From positions 1 through 49,899 of the forward strand of contig NZ_MQUR01000059.1 of assembly GCF_001953875.1 (NCBI RefSeq): DNA of 49,899 nt, in the 5' to 3' direction. The first letter of the stretch is position 1. The number at the start of each line of letters is the position of its first letter. The DNA comes from Streptomyces amritsarensis (GTDB lineage: Bacteria > Actinomycetota > Actinomycetes > Streptomycetales > Streptomycetaceae). Shown here one piece after another: positions 24,541 to 33,022 of this stretch. The translations under genes were made by a program, and so were the position numbers. Under the pieces are notes generated by a model. The model was not told where the DNA came from. It saw only the letters and a list, made by a program, of their open reading frames with translations, and searched no databases.

Positions 24541-25161
24541 ATGGCGAAATACTTCGACGTGCACCCCGAGAATCCCCAGCGGCGCACCATCGACAACGTG
24601 GTCGACATGATCCGCTCGGGCAGGCTCGTCGCGTACCCGACGGACTCCTGCTTCGCGCTGGGATGCCAGCTGGGCAACCGGGACGGCATCAACCGGATCC
24701 GCTCCATCCGCAACCTCGACGACCGTCACCACTTCACCCTGGTGTGCCAGAACTTCGCCCAGCTGGGGCAGTTCGTGCACATCGACAACAACGTGTTCCG
24801 TGCCATCAAGGCGGCCACGCCCGGCAGTTACACCTTCATCCTCCCGGCGACCTCGGAGGTGCCGCGCCAGCTGCTGCACCCGAAGAAGAAGACCGTCGGC
24901 GTCCGGATCCCCGACCACGTGGTCACCCAGGCCCTGCTCGCCGAGCTCGGCGAGCCGCTGCTGTCCAGCACGCTGCTGCTGCCGGACGAGACCGAGCCGA
25001 TGACGCAGGGCTGGGAGATCAAGGAGCGGCTCGACCACGAGGTGGACGCCGTCCTGGATTCGGGTGACTGCGGCACCGAGCCGACGACGGTCATCGACTT
25101 CTCCTCCGGTGATGCCGAGATCGTCCGCCGGGGGGCCGGGGACACCTCACGCTTCGAGTAG
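24541..25161 (+). CDS. YciO/Sua5-family (L-threonylcarbamoyladenylate synthase-like) protein
   Basis: This is a 206-residue protein. The family core is visible in GRLVAYPTDSCFALGCQLG (residues ~28-46), IRNLDDRHHFTLVCQNF (nucleotide-binding K/R-rich turn), GSYTFILPAT and KKKTVGVRIPDH, with the conserved S-S-T-L at ~141. YciO-branch proteins bind ATP and may act in tRNA t6A-type modification, though this branch often does not replace Sua5/TsaC. It lacks the C-terminal Sua5 domain. No classical ribosome site is present, so translation may be leaderless. It lies alone between the phosphatase and the kinase operon. Confidence 0.88.
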   Translation: MAKYFDVHPENPQRRTIDNVVDMIRSGRLVAYPTDSCFALGCQLGNRDGINRIRSIRNLDDRHHFTLVCQNFAQLGQFVHIDNNVFRAIKAATPGSYTFILPATSEVPRQLLHPKKKTVGVRIPDHVVTQALLAELGEPLLSSTLLLPDETEPMTQGWEIKERLDHEVDAVLDSGDCGTEPTTVIDFSSGDAEIVRRGAGDTSRFE

Positions 25162-25178
25162 CCCGCCCACGCCGCCGC

Positions 25179-27329
25179 TCAGGGGTCGGTACGCACGTCC
25201 GTGTACCGGCCGAGGTACCGGAACCGGCCCGATTCGGCCCGGTAGAGGTGGGCGAGGGGGTCGCCGGTGAGGGCGCGCGTCCCGGGGTCGAAACCGACCG
25301 TCTTGGCGAGGCCCTCGTACGCCGTGCGGAAGATCCTGCGGGACAGGCCCGCCCGGTCGCGTCCCTCCCCCTCCAGCCCGGCCAGGGCGGCGGCCACCAG
25401 CCCCACCGCGTCGTACGCCTCGGTGGCCCAGCGCGCGGGCGGTTCGCCGTAGGCGCTGCGGTGGGCCGCGACGAACCCGGCGGCGGCGGGCACGGCCGGC
25501 GGGTCGGTGTACAGGCTGCTGAACACCCAGCCTTCCGCGGCCTGGCCGGCCGAGTCGAGGAAGGCCGGTTCCATGGCGTGCTGGAGTCCCACGCGCGGGC
25601 CCGGGAACCGGGCGTCGGCCAGTGCGCGGGCCAGCTCGCCCGCCCGCTGCGGCGAGGTGCCCGCGTACACGACGCCCTCGGCGCCGGCTTCGGTCAGGGC
25701 GCGTACGGTGCCCGAGAAGTCGGAACCGTCTCCGGGGACGCGGTGGACGCTGACGCTGCCCTGCGCCGGCGGGCTCTGCTGGAGCGCTCGTGTGACCAGC
25801 CACGCCGGTGATCCGTTCGCCGCGTCCTCGACGACCGCCGTACGCCGCGAGATCCGCACCTTGGACAGGTAGTGCAGGACCGGGAGGCCGAGGCCCTCGT
25901 CGTTCGGGCGGGTGACGCAGGCCGTGCGCCACAGCGTGGTGGCGTTGGTCGGGGTGTCCGCCGACACCACCAGCAGGGTGAGGTCCGCGGCGAGGCAGGC
26001 GTCGGCGAGCACCGGCACGGCCGCGTCCCAGGTGGGGCCGGTCACGGCGAGCACCGCCGGGTCGGCGATCAGCTCCTTGACGGCCTGCGCGGCGCGCTGC
26101 GGGTCCCCGGCGTCGTCGGCGACGCGCAGGGCCAGCCGGAAGGCGGCGTCGGACCGGGCGTTGTGCCGGTCCAGGGCGAGCCGCATGCCGCGCTCGTGGG
26201 CCTGGCCGGTCGCACGGCCGGGCCCGGTGAGGTCGGCCTGCAGGCCGAGGGTCAGGACCGGGAGGTTCCGGTCGCGGCCGGATGTCCCGCGGCCGCCCCC
26301 GGGTCCGCGGGTGGTGTACCAGGCGACGGGCGCGGCGGCGGCGACGAGGGCTCCGCCGGCCGCGAGCAGCCGTCTGCGGGTGAGCTGCCGGGCGGGTTCG
26401 GGGGCGTCGATCCGGGTGGGTTCGGGGGCGGGCAGGTCCAGGGCGCGGGTGGAGCGTTCGGCGATGATCCGGGGCAGCGGGGCGGGCAGCCAGTCCGCGG
26501 CCGCCGCGGGGCCCGCGCCGCCCGGGTCGGGTCCGAGGAGGGCGGTGAGCTCACCGAGCGTGGGCCGGTCCGCCGGTTCCTTCAGCAGGCATCCGCCGAC
26601 GGACTCCCGCAACTCCCCCGGCAGTGAGCCGAGTTCCGGTTCCTCGTGGACGGTGCGGAAGACCACCGCGGCGGCGTGCCCGCCTCCGAAGGGGCCGGTG
26701 CCGGTCGCCGCGTACGCCAGGACGCAGCCGAGGGAGAAGACGTCGCTCGCCGGTCCCGCGACGGGGCCCGCGGCGCGGGCCAGCTCCGGCGCCAGATAGC
26801 CGGGGGTGCCGACGACCGCGTCCACGGCGGTGAGGGTGGTCGCCCCGGCCGCCCGCGCGATCCCGAAGTCGATCAGGCGGGGTCCGTCGGGGGCCAGCAG
26901 GACGTTGCCCGGCTTGACGTCGCGGTGGATCAGCCCGGCCGCGTGCACCTCGGACAGTGCCTCGGCGAGGCGGACGCCGAGGATCCGTACGGTCCGGACG
27001 GGCAGGGGTCCGTAGCCGCCCACGGCCTCGGCCAGCGAGGGACCGGGGACGAACGGGGTGGCCAGCCAGGGTTCACGGGCCTCGGGGTCTGCGGCGACGA
27101 CCGGCACGACCCAGCGTCCGGTCAGCCCGCCGGCGGCCTCGGCCTCGCGGCGGAACCGGGCGCGGAAGGCGGGGTCCGCGCCGTGGTCGGCACGGATCAC
27201 CTTGACGGCGACGAGCACGCCTTCGGGGGAACGCCCCAGGTAGACGGTGCCCATGCCGCCCGAGCCGAGGCGGCCCAGCAGCCGGTTCCCGCCGATCGCG
27301 GCCGGATCGGCGGGCAGGAGGGGTCGCAT
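25179..27329 (-). CDS. Receptor Ser/Thr kinase fused to a Leu/Ile/Val-type solute-binding domain (second copy)
   Basis: This is a 716-residue protein. The cytoplasmic Hanks-type kinase (~12-268) has GSGGMGTVYLG, Lys43, HRDVKPGN (Asp137), DFG (Asp154) and GTPGYLAPE. A linker is followed by one TM helix at ~321-338 preceded by LTRRR. The extracytoplasmic part from ~357 starts LTLGLQADLTGPGRATGQ and has the type I periplasmic-binding fold of branched-chain amino-acid receptors. Ligand binding outside could control kinase activity inside. The start is the ATG at 27327-27329, only 6 nt after the preceding gene's stop. All catalytic residues are present. Confidence 0.93.
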   Translation of the reverse strand: MRPLLPADPAAIGGNRLLGRLGSGGMGTVYLGRSPEGVLVAVKVIRADHGADPAFRARFRREAEAAGGLTGRWVVPVVAADPEAREPWLATPFVPGPSLAEAVGGYGPLPVRTVRILGVRLAEALSEVHAAGLIHRDVKPGNVLLAPDGPRLIDFGIARAAGATTLTAVDAVVGTPGYLAPELARAAGPVAGPASDVFSLGCVLAYAATGTGPFGGGHAAAVVFRTVHEEPELGSLPGELRESVGGCLLKEPADRPTLGELTALLGPDPGGAGPAAAADWLPAPLPRIIAERSTRALDLPAPEPTRIDAPEPARQLTRRRLLAAGGALVAAAAPVAWYTTRGPGGGRGTSGRDRNLPVLTLGLQADLTGPGRATGQAHERGMRLALDRHNARSDAAFRLALRVADDAGDPQRAAQAVKELIADPAVLAVTGPTWDAAVPVLADACLAADLTLLVVSADTPTNATTLWRTACVTRPNDEGLGLPVLHYLSKVRISRRTAVVEDAANGSPAWLVTRALQQSPPAQGSVSVHRVPGDGSDFSGTVRALTEAGAEGVVYAGTSPQRAGELARALADARFPGPRVGLQHAMEPAFLDSAGQAAEGWVFSSLYTDPPAVPAAAGFVAAHRSAYGEPPARWATEAYDAVGLVAAALAGLEGEGRDRAGLSRRIFRTAYEGLAKTVGFDPGTRALTGDPLAHLYRAESGRFRYLGRYTDVRTDP

Positions 27330-27335
27330 TCGGCG

Positions 27336-29498
27336 CTATCCGGCCGGGGCTTCGGGGACCGGGCCCATGTAGCGGATCCGGCCGCCTTCCACCTGGTGGA
27401 GAAAGTAGGTGTTGCCCTTCACCGTCCGGTCCTCGCCGAAGGAGTACTCCTTGGTCAGTCCGCGGAAGGAGCCCTTCGCGAGGGCCGTCAGCAGTTCGGC
27501 GCGGGCCGGGCGGCCCCCGCCGCGGGCCGCCGCGACGAGCCGGTCGATGACCAGGCCGGCCGCGTCGTAGGCCTCCGCCGTCCACACGTCGGGCGCGGCG
27601 CCGCCGTACGCGGCCTTGTGCGCGCGGGCCAGTTCGGCGGTCTCGGGAGCCTCGGGGCCCGTGTACGGGGCGACGAACTGCCAGCCTTCGGCGGCCGGGC
27701 CCGCGGCGGCGAGGAACTCCGGCCCCATGACGGTGTAGTCGGCGGCCCGGTGCCCCCGGTAGCCGGCGCCGGCCAGCAGGGTGGCGGTCCTGGCCGCCCC
27801 CTCGGGGGTGCCGGCGTAGAAGAAGGCGTCGATGCCGTGCGCGAGCATGTCGGTGACGACCGGGGACAGGTCCCGTGTGCCGCGCGGGACCACCCGCGGG
27901 TGGACGGCGGCTCCCCGGATGTGGCCGGGGAGGGTGCGGGTGGCGTGCAGCACCGCCTGCCAGCCCTCCACGTCGCCGTCCCGGTCGCACAGGACACCGA
28001 GCCTGCTCACCCCCTGCTGCCGGGCCAGTTGGCGGCCCAGGGCCGAGCCCTGGATGAAGGAGATGGGGCTGACCTGGAAGAAGCTGCGACGGTCGGCGAC
28101 GCTGAAGGCGCTCGCCAGGGCGGAGACGGTCAGCAGGGGCAGTGCGGCCTCCCCGTACAGCTCCAGGCACGGGGTGACCGAGGCGTTCGTGGTCGGGCCG
28201 ATCACGGCGAGCACGTCCGGGTTGGAGATGAGGCTGCCGGCGGCGGCCGGGGAGCGGTCGGCGCCGCCCGCGTCGTCGGCGGTGGCGACGGTGAGGGTGA
28301 AGGGTTTGTCCTTGCGGGAGTTGAAGGTGTCGACGGCGAGCCGTACGCCGCGTTCCTGTGCGAGTCCGGCGGCCTTCTGCGGGCCGGAGAGGTCGGCCTG
28401 TACGCCGATCACCCAGGGGCGGGGGGCCGCCCCGGGCGTGCCCTGCGGCTTGTCGTCGTCGCGCAGTGCCAGCCAGGCGGCCGTGCCGCCGCCGACCGCG
28501 AGCACGGCGCCGGCGGCCAGGCCGAGGAAGCGCCTGCGGGAGGACACCGGGCCGGTGGCGCCGGGCACGGGGGCCGCCTCCGGGTCGGCGGCGGTCTCCT
28601 CGATGCCGGGCAGGGCGAGCAGGGCGGCGGCTCGTTCGGCGATGGTGGCGACGACCGGGTCGGGCAGCCAGTCGGTGCCCTCGCCCGGGGTGTCCTCGGT
28701 GAGGGCGTCGTCGAGTCCGGCCGCGGTGGGGCGGATGTCGGGGTGTTTGGCGAGGCAGGTCCGCAGCAGGGCCGTCAGTTCGGGGTCGGCGAGGAGCTCC
28801 GGGCCGAAGTCGGGCTCGTCGTGGACGGTGCGGTAGAGCACGGCCTCCGCGGTGCCGGTGCCGAAGGGCAGGCGGCCGGTGGCGGCGTACACGAGGAGGC
28901 AGCCGAGGGAGAAGACGTCGCCGGCCGGTTCGGCGGGGCGGCCCTCGGCCTGCTCGGGCGCGATGAAGCCGGGGGTGCCGAGCACGGCGTCGGCCGAGGT
29001 CAGGGCGGTGTGCTCGCCGCCGCGGGCGATGCCGAAGTCGATGAGCCGGGGCCGGTCCATGCCGAGCAGTACGTTGCCGGGCTTGACGTCGCGGTGGACG
29101 AGGCCCTGCGCGTGCATCACGCCGAGGCCCTTGGCCAGGGCCTTGCCGAGGATCCGGACGGCACGCAGCGGGAGCGGGCCGTGGGCGGATACGGCCTCGG
29201 CCAGGGAGGGGCCGGCGACGAAGGAGGTGGCCAGCCACGGCTCCCGTGCGTCGGGGTCGGCGCCGGTGATCCGGACCGCCCACGGGCTGTCGACCTCGGC
29301 GGCGATCTCGGCCTCGCGGCGGAACCGGGCCCGGAAGTCGGACTCTTCGGCGTACTCGGCGCGGATGACCTTGACGGCGGCGAGCGCGCCGTCGTCGGTG
29401 CGGCCGAGGTAGACGACGCCCATGCCGCCGGCGCCGAGCCGTCCGAGGAGTCGGTGGCCGCCGATGCGGGACGGGTCGGAGGGGTGCAGCTGCTCCAT
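27336..29498 (-). CDS. Receptor Ser/Thr kinase fused to a Leu/Ile/Val-type solute-binding domain (first copy)
   Basis: This is a 720-residue paralogue of the downstream gene with the same plan: kinase ~12-265 (GAGGMGVVYLG, Lys43, HRDVKPGN with Asp137, DFG, GTPGFIAPE), TM helix ~326-344 after SSRRRF, then a type I periplasmic-binding domain beginning VIGVQADLSGPQKAAGLAQE. The two kinases are very alike, while the sensor halves differ much more, as expected for a duplication followed by ligand divergence. The start is the ATG at 29496-29498, sharing one base with the stop of the lipoprotein gene (TGATG), so translation is coupled. The ligand is unknown. Confidence 0.93.
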   Translation of the reverse strand: MEQLHPSDPSRIGGHRLLGRLGAGGMGVVYLGRTDDGALAAVKVIRAEYAEESDFRARFRREAEIAAEVDSPWAVRITGADPDAREPWLATSFVAGPSLAEAVSAHGPLPLRAVRILGKALAKGLGVMHAQGLVHRDVKPGNVLLGMDRPRLIDFGIARGGEHTALTSADAVLGTPGFIAPEQAEGRPAEPAGDVFSLGCLLVYAATGRLPFGTGTAEAVLYRTVHDEPDFGPELLADPELTALLRTCLAKHPDIRPTAAGLDDALTEDTPGEGTDWLPDPVVATIAERAAALLALPGIEETAADPEAAPVPGATGPVSSRRRFLGLAAGAVLAVGGGTAAWLALRDDDKPQGTPGAAPRPWVIGVQADLSGPQKAAGLAQERGVRLAVDTFNSRKDKPFTLTVATADDAGGADRSPAAAGSLISNPDVLAVIGPTTNASVTPCLELYGEAALPLLTVSALASAFSVADRRSFFQVSPISFIQGSALGRQLARQQGVSRLGVLCDRDGDVEGWQAVLHATRTLPGHIRGAAVHPRVVPRGTRDLSPVVTDMLAHGIDAFFYAGTPEGAARTATLLAGAGYRGHRAADYTVMGPEFLAAAGPAAEGWQFVAPYTGPEAPETAELARAHKAAYGGAAPDVWTAEAYDAAGLVIDRLVAAARGGGRPARAELLTALAKGSFRGLTKEYSFGEDRTVKGNTYFLHQVEGGRIRYMGPVPEAPAG

Positions 29499-30322
29499 CA
29501 GCCGGCCGCCTTTCCGAGGGCCTGCTTGGCGTGCGCGATCATGCGGCTGTTGCCCTGCACGACAAGCTGGGTGAGGGTCTCGTCCTTGAAGCCCTCGGCG
29601 CCCTTGCCGGCGATGGCCACGGTGACCGGGCCGAACTGCGCCTGGTACCAGAAGTACCGGTGGGGTCCGCCGTCCGCCTCGCTGACGTAGGTGCCGATCT
29701 CGCTGAAGGCGTCCTCGCTCCAGTTGTTCATCTGCTCGCCCTGGTACATCGCGTTGCCCAGCAGGCCTTTGATGTCCTCGCCCTCGCGCAGCTTCTGGTC
29801 GGGGCAGCGCAGGACCTCCTCCATGGCGCGGGCGGTCTCCCAGCCCGATTCCCCGCGGTCGCGGTGGACGGTCACCGTGGCGTTGAGCCGGACGCGGCCG
29901 TGGCCGTCGGCGGCCGGGATCTGGAAGTAGCGGGTGTTCGTGGCGAGCACGTCCGGCGGCAGGCCGGTGGTCTGCCACACGCACCGCTCGTCGAGGACGG
30001 GCCAGCGGCCGGAGTCGCTCTCGAACGGTGTGGCGCGTACGACGCCCGGGCCGAAGGCGTCCTCGGTGATGAGGATCCGGGCGAGGAGGTCGCGGGCCTC
30101 GGCGGCCGTCTTCGGCTGCTTGGACTCGTCCAGCGCCGGCACGAGGGAGACCGCCGAGGGCGCGGTGGTGGACGTCGACGGCGCGGGTGACGCGGCCGGG
30201 GCGCGGCTCGTCGCCCCGTCCTTCGCCGTCCCGTCGGCCGTGCACCCCACCAGTGCGGCCGTGAAGAGCAAACCTGCCGCCGCGCAGCCGTAGGCGCGCG
30301 GCACACCATGGCGTCGTGTCAC
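29498..30322 (-). CDS. Lipoprotein of unknown function, first gene of the receptor-kinase operon
   Basis: This is a 274-residue protein. The signal peptide ends in the lipobox L-V-G-C, followed by a Ser/Thr/Pro/Ala-rich spacer (about residues 30-60). The mature domain (~70-270) has two cysteines (RCVWQ and LRCPDQ) that may form a disulphide, and no motif I recognise. The GTG at 30320-30322, with GGGGGG ~5 nt upstream, is preferred over the TTG at 30334. Coupling to a receptor kinase suggests it is an accessory ligand-binding or scaffold protein on the outer face of the membrane; this is inference. Confidence 0.78.
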   Translation of the reverse strand: MTRRHGVPRAYGCAAAGLLFTAALVGCTADGTAKDGATSRAPAASPAPSTSTTAPSAVSLVPALDESKQPKTAAEARDLLARILITEDAFGPGVVRATPFESDSGRWPVLDERCVWQTTGLPPDVLATNTRYFQIPAADGHGRVRLNATVTVHRDRGESGWETARAMEEVLRCPDQKLREGEDIKGLLGNAMYQGEQMNNWSEDAFSEIGTYVSEADGGPHRYFWYQAQFGPVTVAIAGKGAEGFKDETLTQLVVQGNSRMIAHAKQALGKAAG

Positions 30323-30486
30323 ATTACCCCCCAACGGCAGGGATGGTACCCCGCCGCCGCGGTGCGCAACTCACCTATGCGCAACCGTTGTTGCGGTGTC
30401 GGAGCACACCGGGGCGGAGGCGGTCCGCCGTCCAGGCGGCCGGCATGCGGGCGAACGGGTCGGCGCCGCGCAGTCCAGCGGGCCGA

Positions 30487-30512
30487 ATACAAACCGGTGG
30501 ACCGGTATGTAT
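30487..30512. promoter_or_regulatory. 26-bp near-perfect palindrome upstream of the GH16-like gene
   Basis: The left arm ATACAAACCGGT (30487-30498) and right arm ACCGGTATGTAT (30501-30512) match at 11 of 12 positions around a GG centre. It ends 52 nt before the GTG at 30565, a typical place for a LacI- or TetR-type operator. No such regulator is adjacent. Confidence 0.6.
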
Positions 30513-30564
30513 GGGCCGGGAGGCGGGCATGCTGCAAGGGCTCGCGTTCTCGGGAAGGAGCGAT

Positions 30565-31305
30565 GTGCTCACTCAGATTCTCGACCGACTCCGACGGCTC
30601 CTCGGACGCCCCACCTCCACCCACCCCGAACGTGACGGCGTCAGCCCGGCGAGCGCCCGGGCCCCGGTCTTCACGGCGGACTTCGGCTCGACCCGCCAGT
30701 GGGTCGCCGGCCGTTCCTGGGCCTATCCGAACGGCGGCCCCACCAACCCCGGCGACAACAAACTGGACTACCTGGTACCGGACCCCTCCTACAGCCGCAC
30801 CGGCACCTTCCGCGCGGTCCGCCGCCCGGACGGCAAATGGAACACGGGCCTGCTGACCACCGAGGGCAGCGAAGAAGGGTTCATGGTGCGGACCGGCGAC
30901 ATCCTGGAGTCCCGGGTGCGGCTGCCCTCCGAGCTCGGGGCCTGGCCCGCGATCTGGACCTGGCTGGACGGCGACAACGAGATCGACGTCTTCGAGTACC
31001 ACCCGGACAACCCCGACCTCCTGGAGCTGTCCAACCACGTCAGGGGCGGCTCCCGCTACCACCGGGACCCGGCGGTCGGCCACGGCCGCTGGGTGGACCT
31101 CAAGGTCGAATTCGGATCCCGCTCGGTGGTGTGGTGGGTCAACGGCAAGCAGGTCTTCGCGGACCGGCGCGGGGTGGGGCGGCGCTGGCGCGCCTACCTC
31201 ATCGTCAACCTCTCGGTGTGCGCGGGCCGCTACCACCCGGCGCCGGAGGCGGGCGTGTCCGAGATGGCCTACGAGGTGGCCTACCTCCGGGTGATCCGCC
31301 CGTAG
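30565..31305 (+). CDS. Glycoside hydrolase family 16-like protein (beta-glucanase fold)
   Basis: This is a 246-residue protein. The GH16 catalytic motif E-I-D-V-F-E is at ~139-144, preceded by LGAWPAIWTWLDGDN. Strands such as FTADFGSTRQW and WVDLKVEFGSRSVVWWVNGKQ complete the jelly roll. The two glutamates and the central Asp are intact, so hydrolysis or transglycosylation of beta-glucans is likely. The GTG at 30565 with AAGGAG 5 nt upstream is chosen. No signal peptide is visible (the N-terminus is amphipathic, LTQILDRLRRLLGR), unusual for this family. A longer upstream reading to 30316 has no plausible start or composition. Confidence 0.8.
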   Translation: MLTQILDRLRRLLGRPTSTHPERDGVSPASARAPVFTADFGSTRQWVAGRSWAYPNGGPTNPGDNKLDYLVPDPSYSRTGTFRAVRRPDGKWNTGLLTTEGSEEGFMVRTGDILESRVRLPSELGAWPAIWTWLDGDNEIDVFEYHPDNPDLLELSNHVRGGSRYHRDPAVGHGRWVDLKVEFGSRSVVWWVNGKQVFADRRGVGRRWRAYLIVNLSVCAGRYHPAPEAGVSEMAYEVAYLRVIRP

Positions 31306-31312
31306 GCCCTCT

Positions 31313-31347
31313 CTTCCGTATCCTGCCGGCCCGGCAGGATACGGAAG
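31313..31347. terminator. Bidirectional terminator between the GH16-like gene and RNase HI
   Basis: A perfect 17-nt inverted repeat (31313-31329 with 31331-31347) around one base lies 7 nt after the GH16-like stop. It is followed by a C-run toward the convergent gene. Confidence 0.75.
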
Positions 31348-31372
31348 GCCGCCCCCCCCCGGGCACGCGCCC

Positions 31373-32077
31373 CTACGAGGCTCCGTCGGCGGCTGCGGTC
31401 GCGCAGCTCTCGTGGCCCCAGCGGCTGCCGTTCTTGGCGATCATGTCGCCGACGGCGTACGGCTTCCCGCAGGGGCAGCTGCCGGGGAACTTCGCCTTGA
31501 TGGCCCGGCTCCCGCGGCCCGCCGCGGACCCGCCGGCCGATCGCTTCCTCGCCCCGGCGGACGTGGGGCGCGCGGGCGCGGCGGGGGCCGGTACGGGCAT
31601 GTCCGCGTCCCCCAGGGCCGTGCCCGCGGGCTCCTGCCTGAGCGCCGCGTCGCTGGCGGCCTGGTCGGCGATCGCGTTCAGGTGGTCGCCGTCCTCGCGG
31701 TGCGCGGGAACGTATCGGAACGTCACGTCCCGGTCGGTCAGCAGCCGGTCGATCTCCTCGACGAGCTCACGGTTCGCGACGGGCCCGCCCGAGGACGTCT
31801 TCCATCCGTTGCGCTTCCAGCCGGGCAGCCACTGCGTGACCGCCTTCATTGCGTACTGCGAATCCATCCGCACCTCGACGGCCGTCCCGGGCGCCAGCGC
31901 CTCCAGCAGCCGCCGGAGCGCGGTCAGCTCCCCGATGTTGTTGGTGGCCCGCCCCAGCGGACCGGCCTCCCAGCGCTCGGGGCGCCCCTCGGCGTCGGCG
32001 ATGACCCAGCCCCAGCCGGCGGGCCCGGGGTTACCCTTCGCCGCTCCGTCACAGGCGGCAATGATGCGATCAGACAT
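31373..32077 (-). CDS. Ribonuclease HI with Cys-rich C-terminal extension
   Basis: This is a 234-residue protein. The RNase H fold (1-142) has the catalytic acids Asp10 (ACDGAAKGN), Glu50 (NNIGELTALR), Asp72 (RMDSQYAMKAV) and Asp138 (NAIADQAA), plus the His in VPAHREDGDH. It cleaves RNA in RNA:DNA hybrids. After a Pro/Ala linker, the last ~40 residues contain C-P-C-G, VGDMI, RWGHESC, a CxC/HxxC set that looks like a small zinc-binding knuckle. The start is the ATG at 32075-32077. The tail is not part of E. coli RNase HI. Confidence 0.92.
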   Translation of the reverse strand: MSDRIIAACDGAAKGNPGPAGWGWVIADAEGRPERWEAGPLGRATNNIGELTALRRLLEALAPGTAVEVRMDSQYAMKAVTQWLPGWKRNGWKTSSGGPVANRELVEEIDRLLTDRDVTFRYVPAHREDGDHLNAIADQAASDAALRQEPAGTALGDADMPVPAPAAPARPTSAGARKRSAGGSAAGRGSRAIKAKFPGSCPCGKPYAVGDMIAKNGSRWGHESCATAAADGAS

Positions 32078-32420
32078 CCCCCGATCATGCCTCATCCCCG
32101 GAAGCGGTACGGCCCACGGCCGGTCAGGCGCCCGGTCCCCCCTCGGCGAGCAGCCCGCACCGGTCGAAGTTCACGCATCCGCAGGCGAGGCAGTCGGCGA
32201 CCGGGGCCTGCTGCTGGGGGCCGCGCTCGCCGCGTACGGGCTTCCCGGGGGGGTGCTGGCGGCGTCCGGCATCGCGACGGTCCTGCTCGCCGCCGTCGGG
32301 GCGGTGGTCCGGTTCCGGAGGCCCGGGCGGCCGGACTCGCGGCCGGCGCGGGACACGCCGGCCCTCAGGAGTCGGCGGACCTCACCTCGTCCGCCGGCAG
32401 CCGGGCGGTGGGGTGAACGG
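32078..32420. other. Intergenic stretch without a supported gene
   Basis: There is no frame with a credible start. The minus strand (about 32105-32380) is open and reads a Cys-rich end (DCLACGCVNFDRCG) but has no ATG, GTG or TTG start in frame. The plus strand has an alternative hydrophobic frame (GLLLGAALAAYGLPGGV), also without a start. Either may be a decayed remnant. Confidence 0.4.
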
Positions 32421-32455
32421 ATCAGGGCCGTGCGGCGCTGCCGCACGGCCCTGAT
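32421..32455. terminator. Strong hairpin terminator downstream of the cold-shock gene
   Basis: A perfect 16-bp stem (32421-32436 with 32440-32455) with the loop gct lies 75 nt beyond the cold-shock stop on its strand. A smaller hairpin, GCCCGGGC (32501-32508 with 32512-32519), lies 11 nt after the stop. Confidence 0.65.
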
Positions 32456-32529
32456 GGCCCCTCCCCCGGTTCACACCGGCGGAGGAAACGGTTCTCCGGA
32501 GCCCGGGCCCAGCCCGGGCCGGCCGCGGA

Positions 32530-32733
32530 TCAGGCGGGGGTGATGTTCTCCGCCTGCGGGCCCTTCTGGCCCTGCGTGATGTCGAAGGTCACGGCCTGAC
32601 CCTCCTGGAGCTCACGGTAGCCCGTGGCGTTGATCGCGGAGTAGTGGGCGAAGACGTCCGGGCCGCCACCGTCCTGCGCGATGAAGCCGAAGCCCTTTTC
32701 GGAGTTGAACCACTTCACGGTTCCCGTAGCCAT
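32530..32733 (-). CDS. Cold-shock protein (CspA family)
   Basis: This is a 67-residue protein, a complete cold-shock domain. RNP1-like KGFGFI and RNP2-like DVFAHYSAI are both present, and the start MATGTVKWFNSEKGFG is standard for the family. It is an RNA/ssDNA chaperone acting in transcription antitermination and translation. The ATG at 32731-32733 is chosen over the one at 32739 because all homologues start MA-G-TVKWF; GAAGG lies upstream. The 5' leader carries a stem TGCCCAC/GTGGGCA (32822-32845) about 90 nt upstream, as often seen for csp mRNAs with long structured leaders. Confidence 0.97.
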   Translation of the reverse strand: MATGTVKWFNSEKGFGFIAQDGGGPDVFAHYSAINATGYRELQEGQAVTFDITQGQKGPQAENITPA

Positions 32734-32821
32734 GTTCATGCCTTCCCGTTGACGTACGTCCCCCACACGGCGTGGAGGACGGAGGTGATCGCCCTGGTCC
32801 TACGGCACAACACAGCAAAAC

Positions 32822-32845
32822 TGCCCACACCTGAAGGCGTGGGCA
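32822..32845 (-). promoter_or_regulatory. Hairpin in the leader of the cold-shock gene
   Basis: TGCCCAC (32822-32828) pairs with GTGGGCA (32839-32845) across a 10-nt loop. It is likely part of the csp mRNA 5' leader; thermosensor function is speculative. The 32734-33022 gap holds no gene. Confidence 0.35.
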
Positions 32846-33004
32846 AGGCACTTGGAACCACGACAGCTACCGGAGAAGGTACACGCCTGCACGCACTGTC
32901 ACCAGGGGGGAATGATCACGCCTGCGCGGCCGGAATTCGCCCTTGTACGGACTTGCCGGGCGGCCTGCGGGAAAAATGCGTCGGGCGCAGTCCCCCGAAT
33001 GCCG

Positions 33005-33010
33005 TAGGGT
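33005..33010 (+). promoter_or_regulatory. -10 element (TAGGGT) of the initiator tRNA gene
   Basis: TAGGGT lies 12 nt before the mature 5' end at 33023, the normal spacing for a stable-RNA promoter in actinomycetes. No clear TTGACA-type -35 was found. Confidence 0.45.
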
Positions 33011-33022
33011 GAGGTCCATCGA

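Noticed and set aside
30316..30564. Longer start for the GH16-like protein
   Set aside because: The added 83 residues are Arg-rich and unlike coding DNA, and they cross the palindrome. The GTG at 30565 has a proper ribosome site.
32160..32330. Hydrophobic plus-strand frame that looks like a small membrane protein
   Set aside because: There is no start codon near the hydrophobic part and no ribosome site.
32105..32385. Cys-rich minus-strand reading end (DCLACGCVNFDRCG)
   Set aside because: No ATG, GTG or TTG in frame after the upstream stop; at best a remnant.
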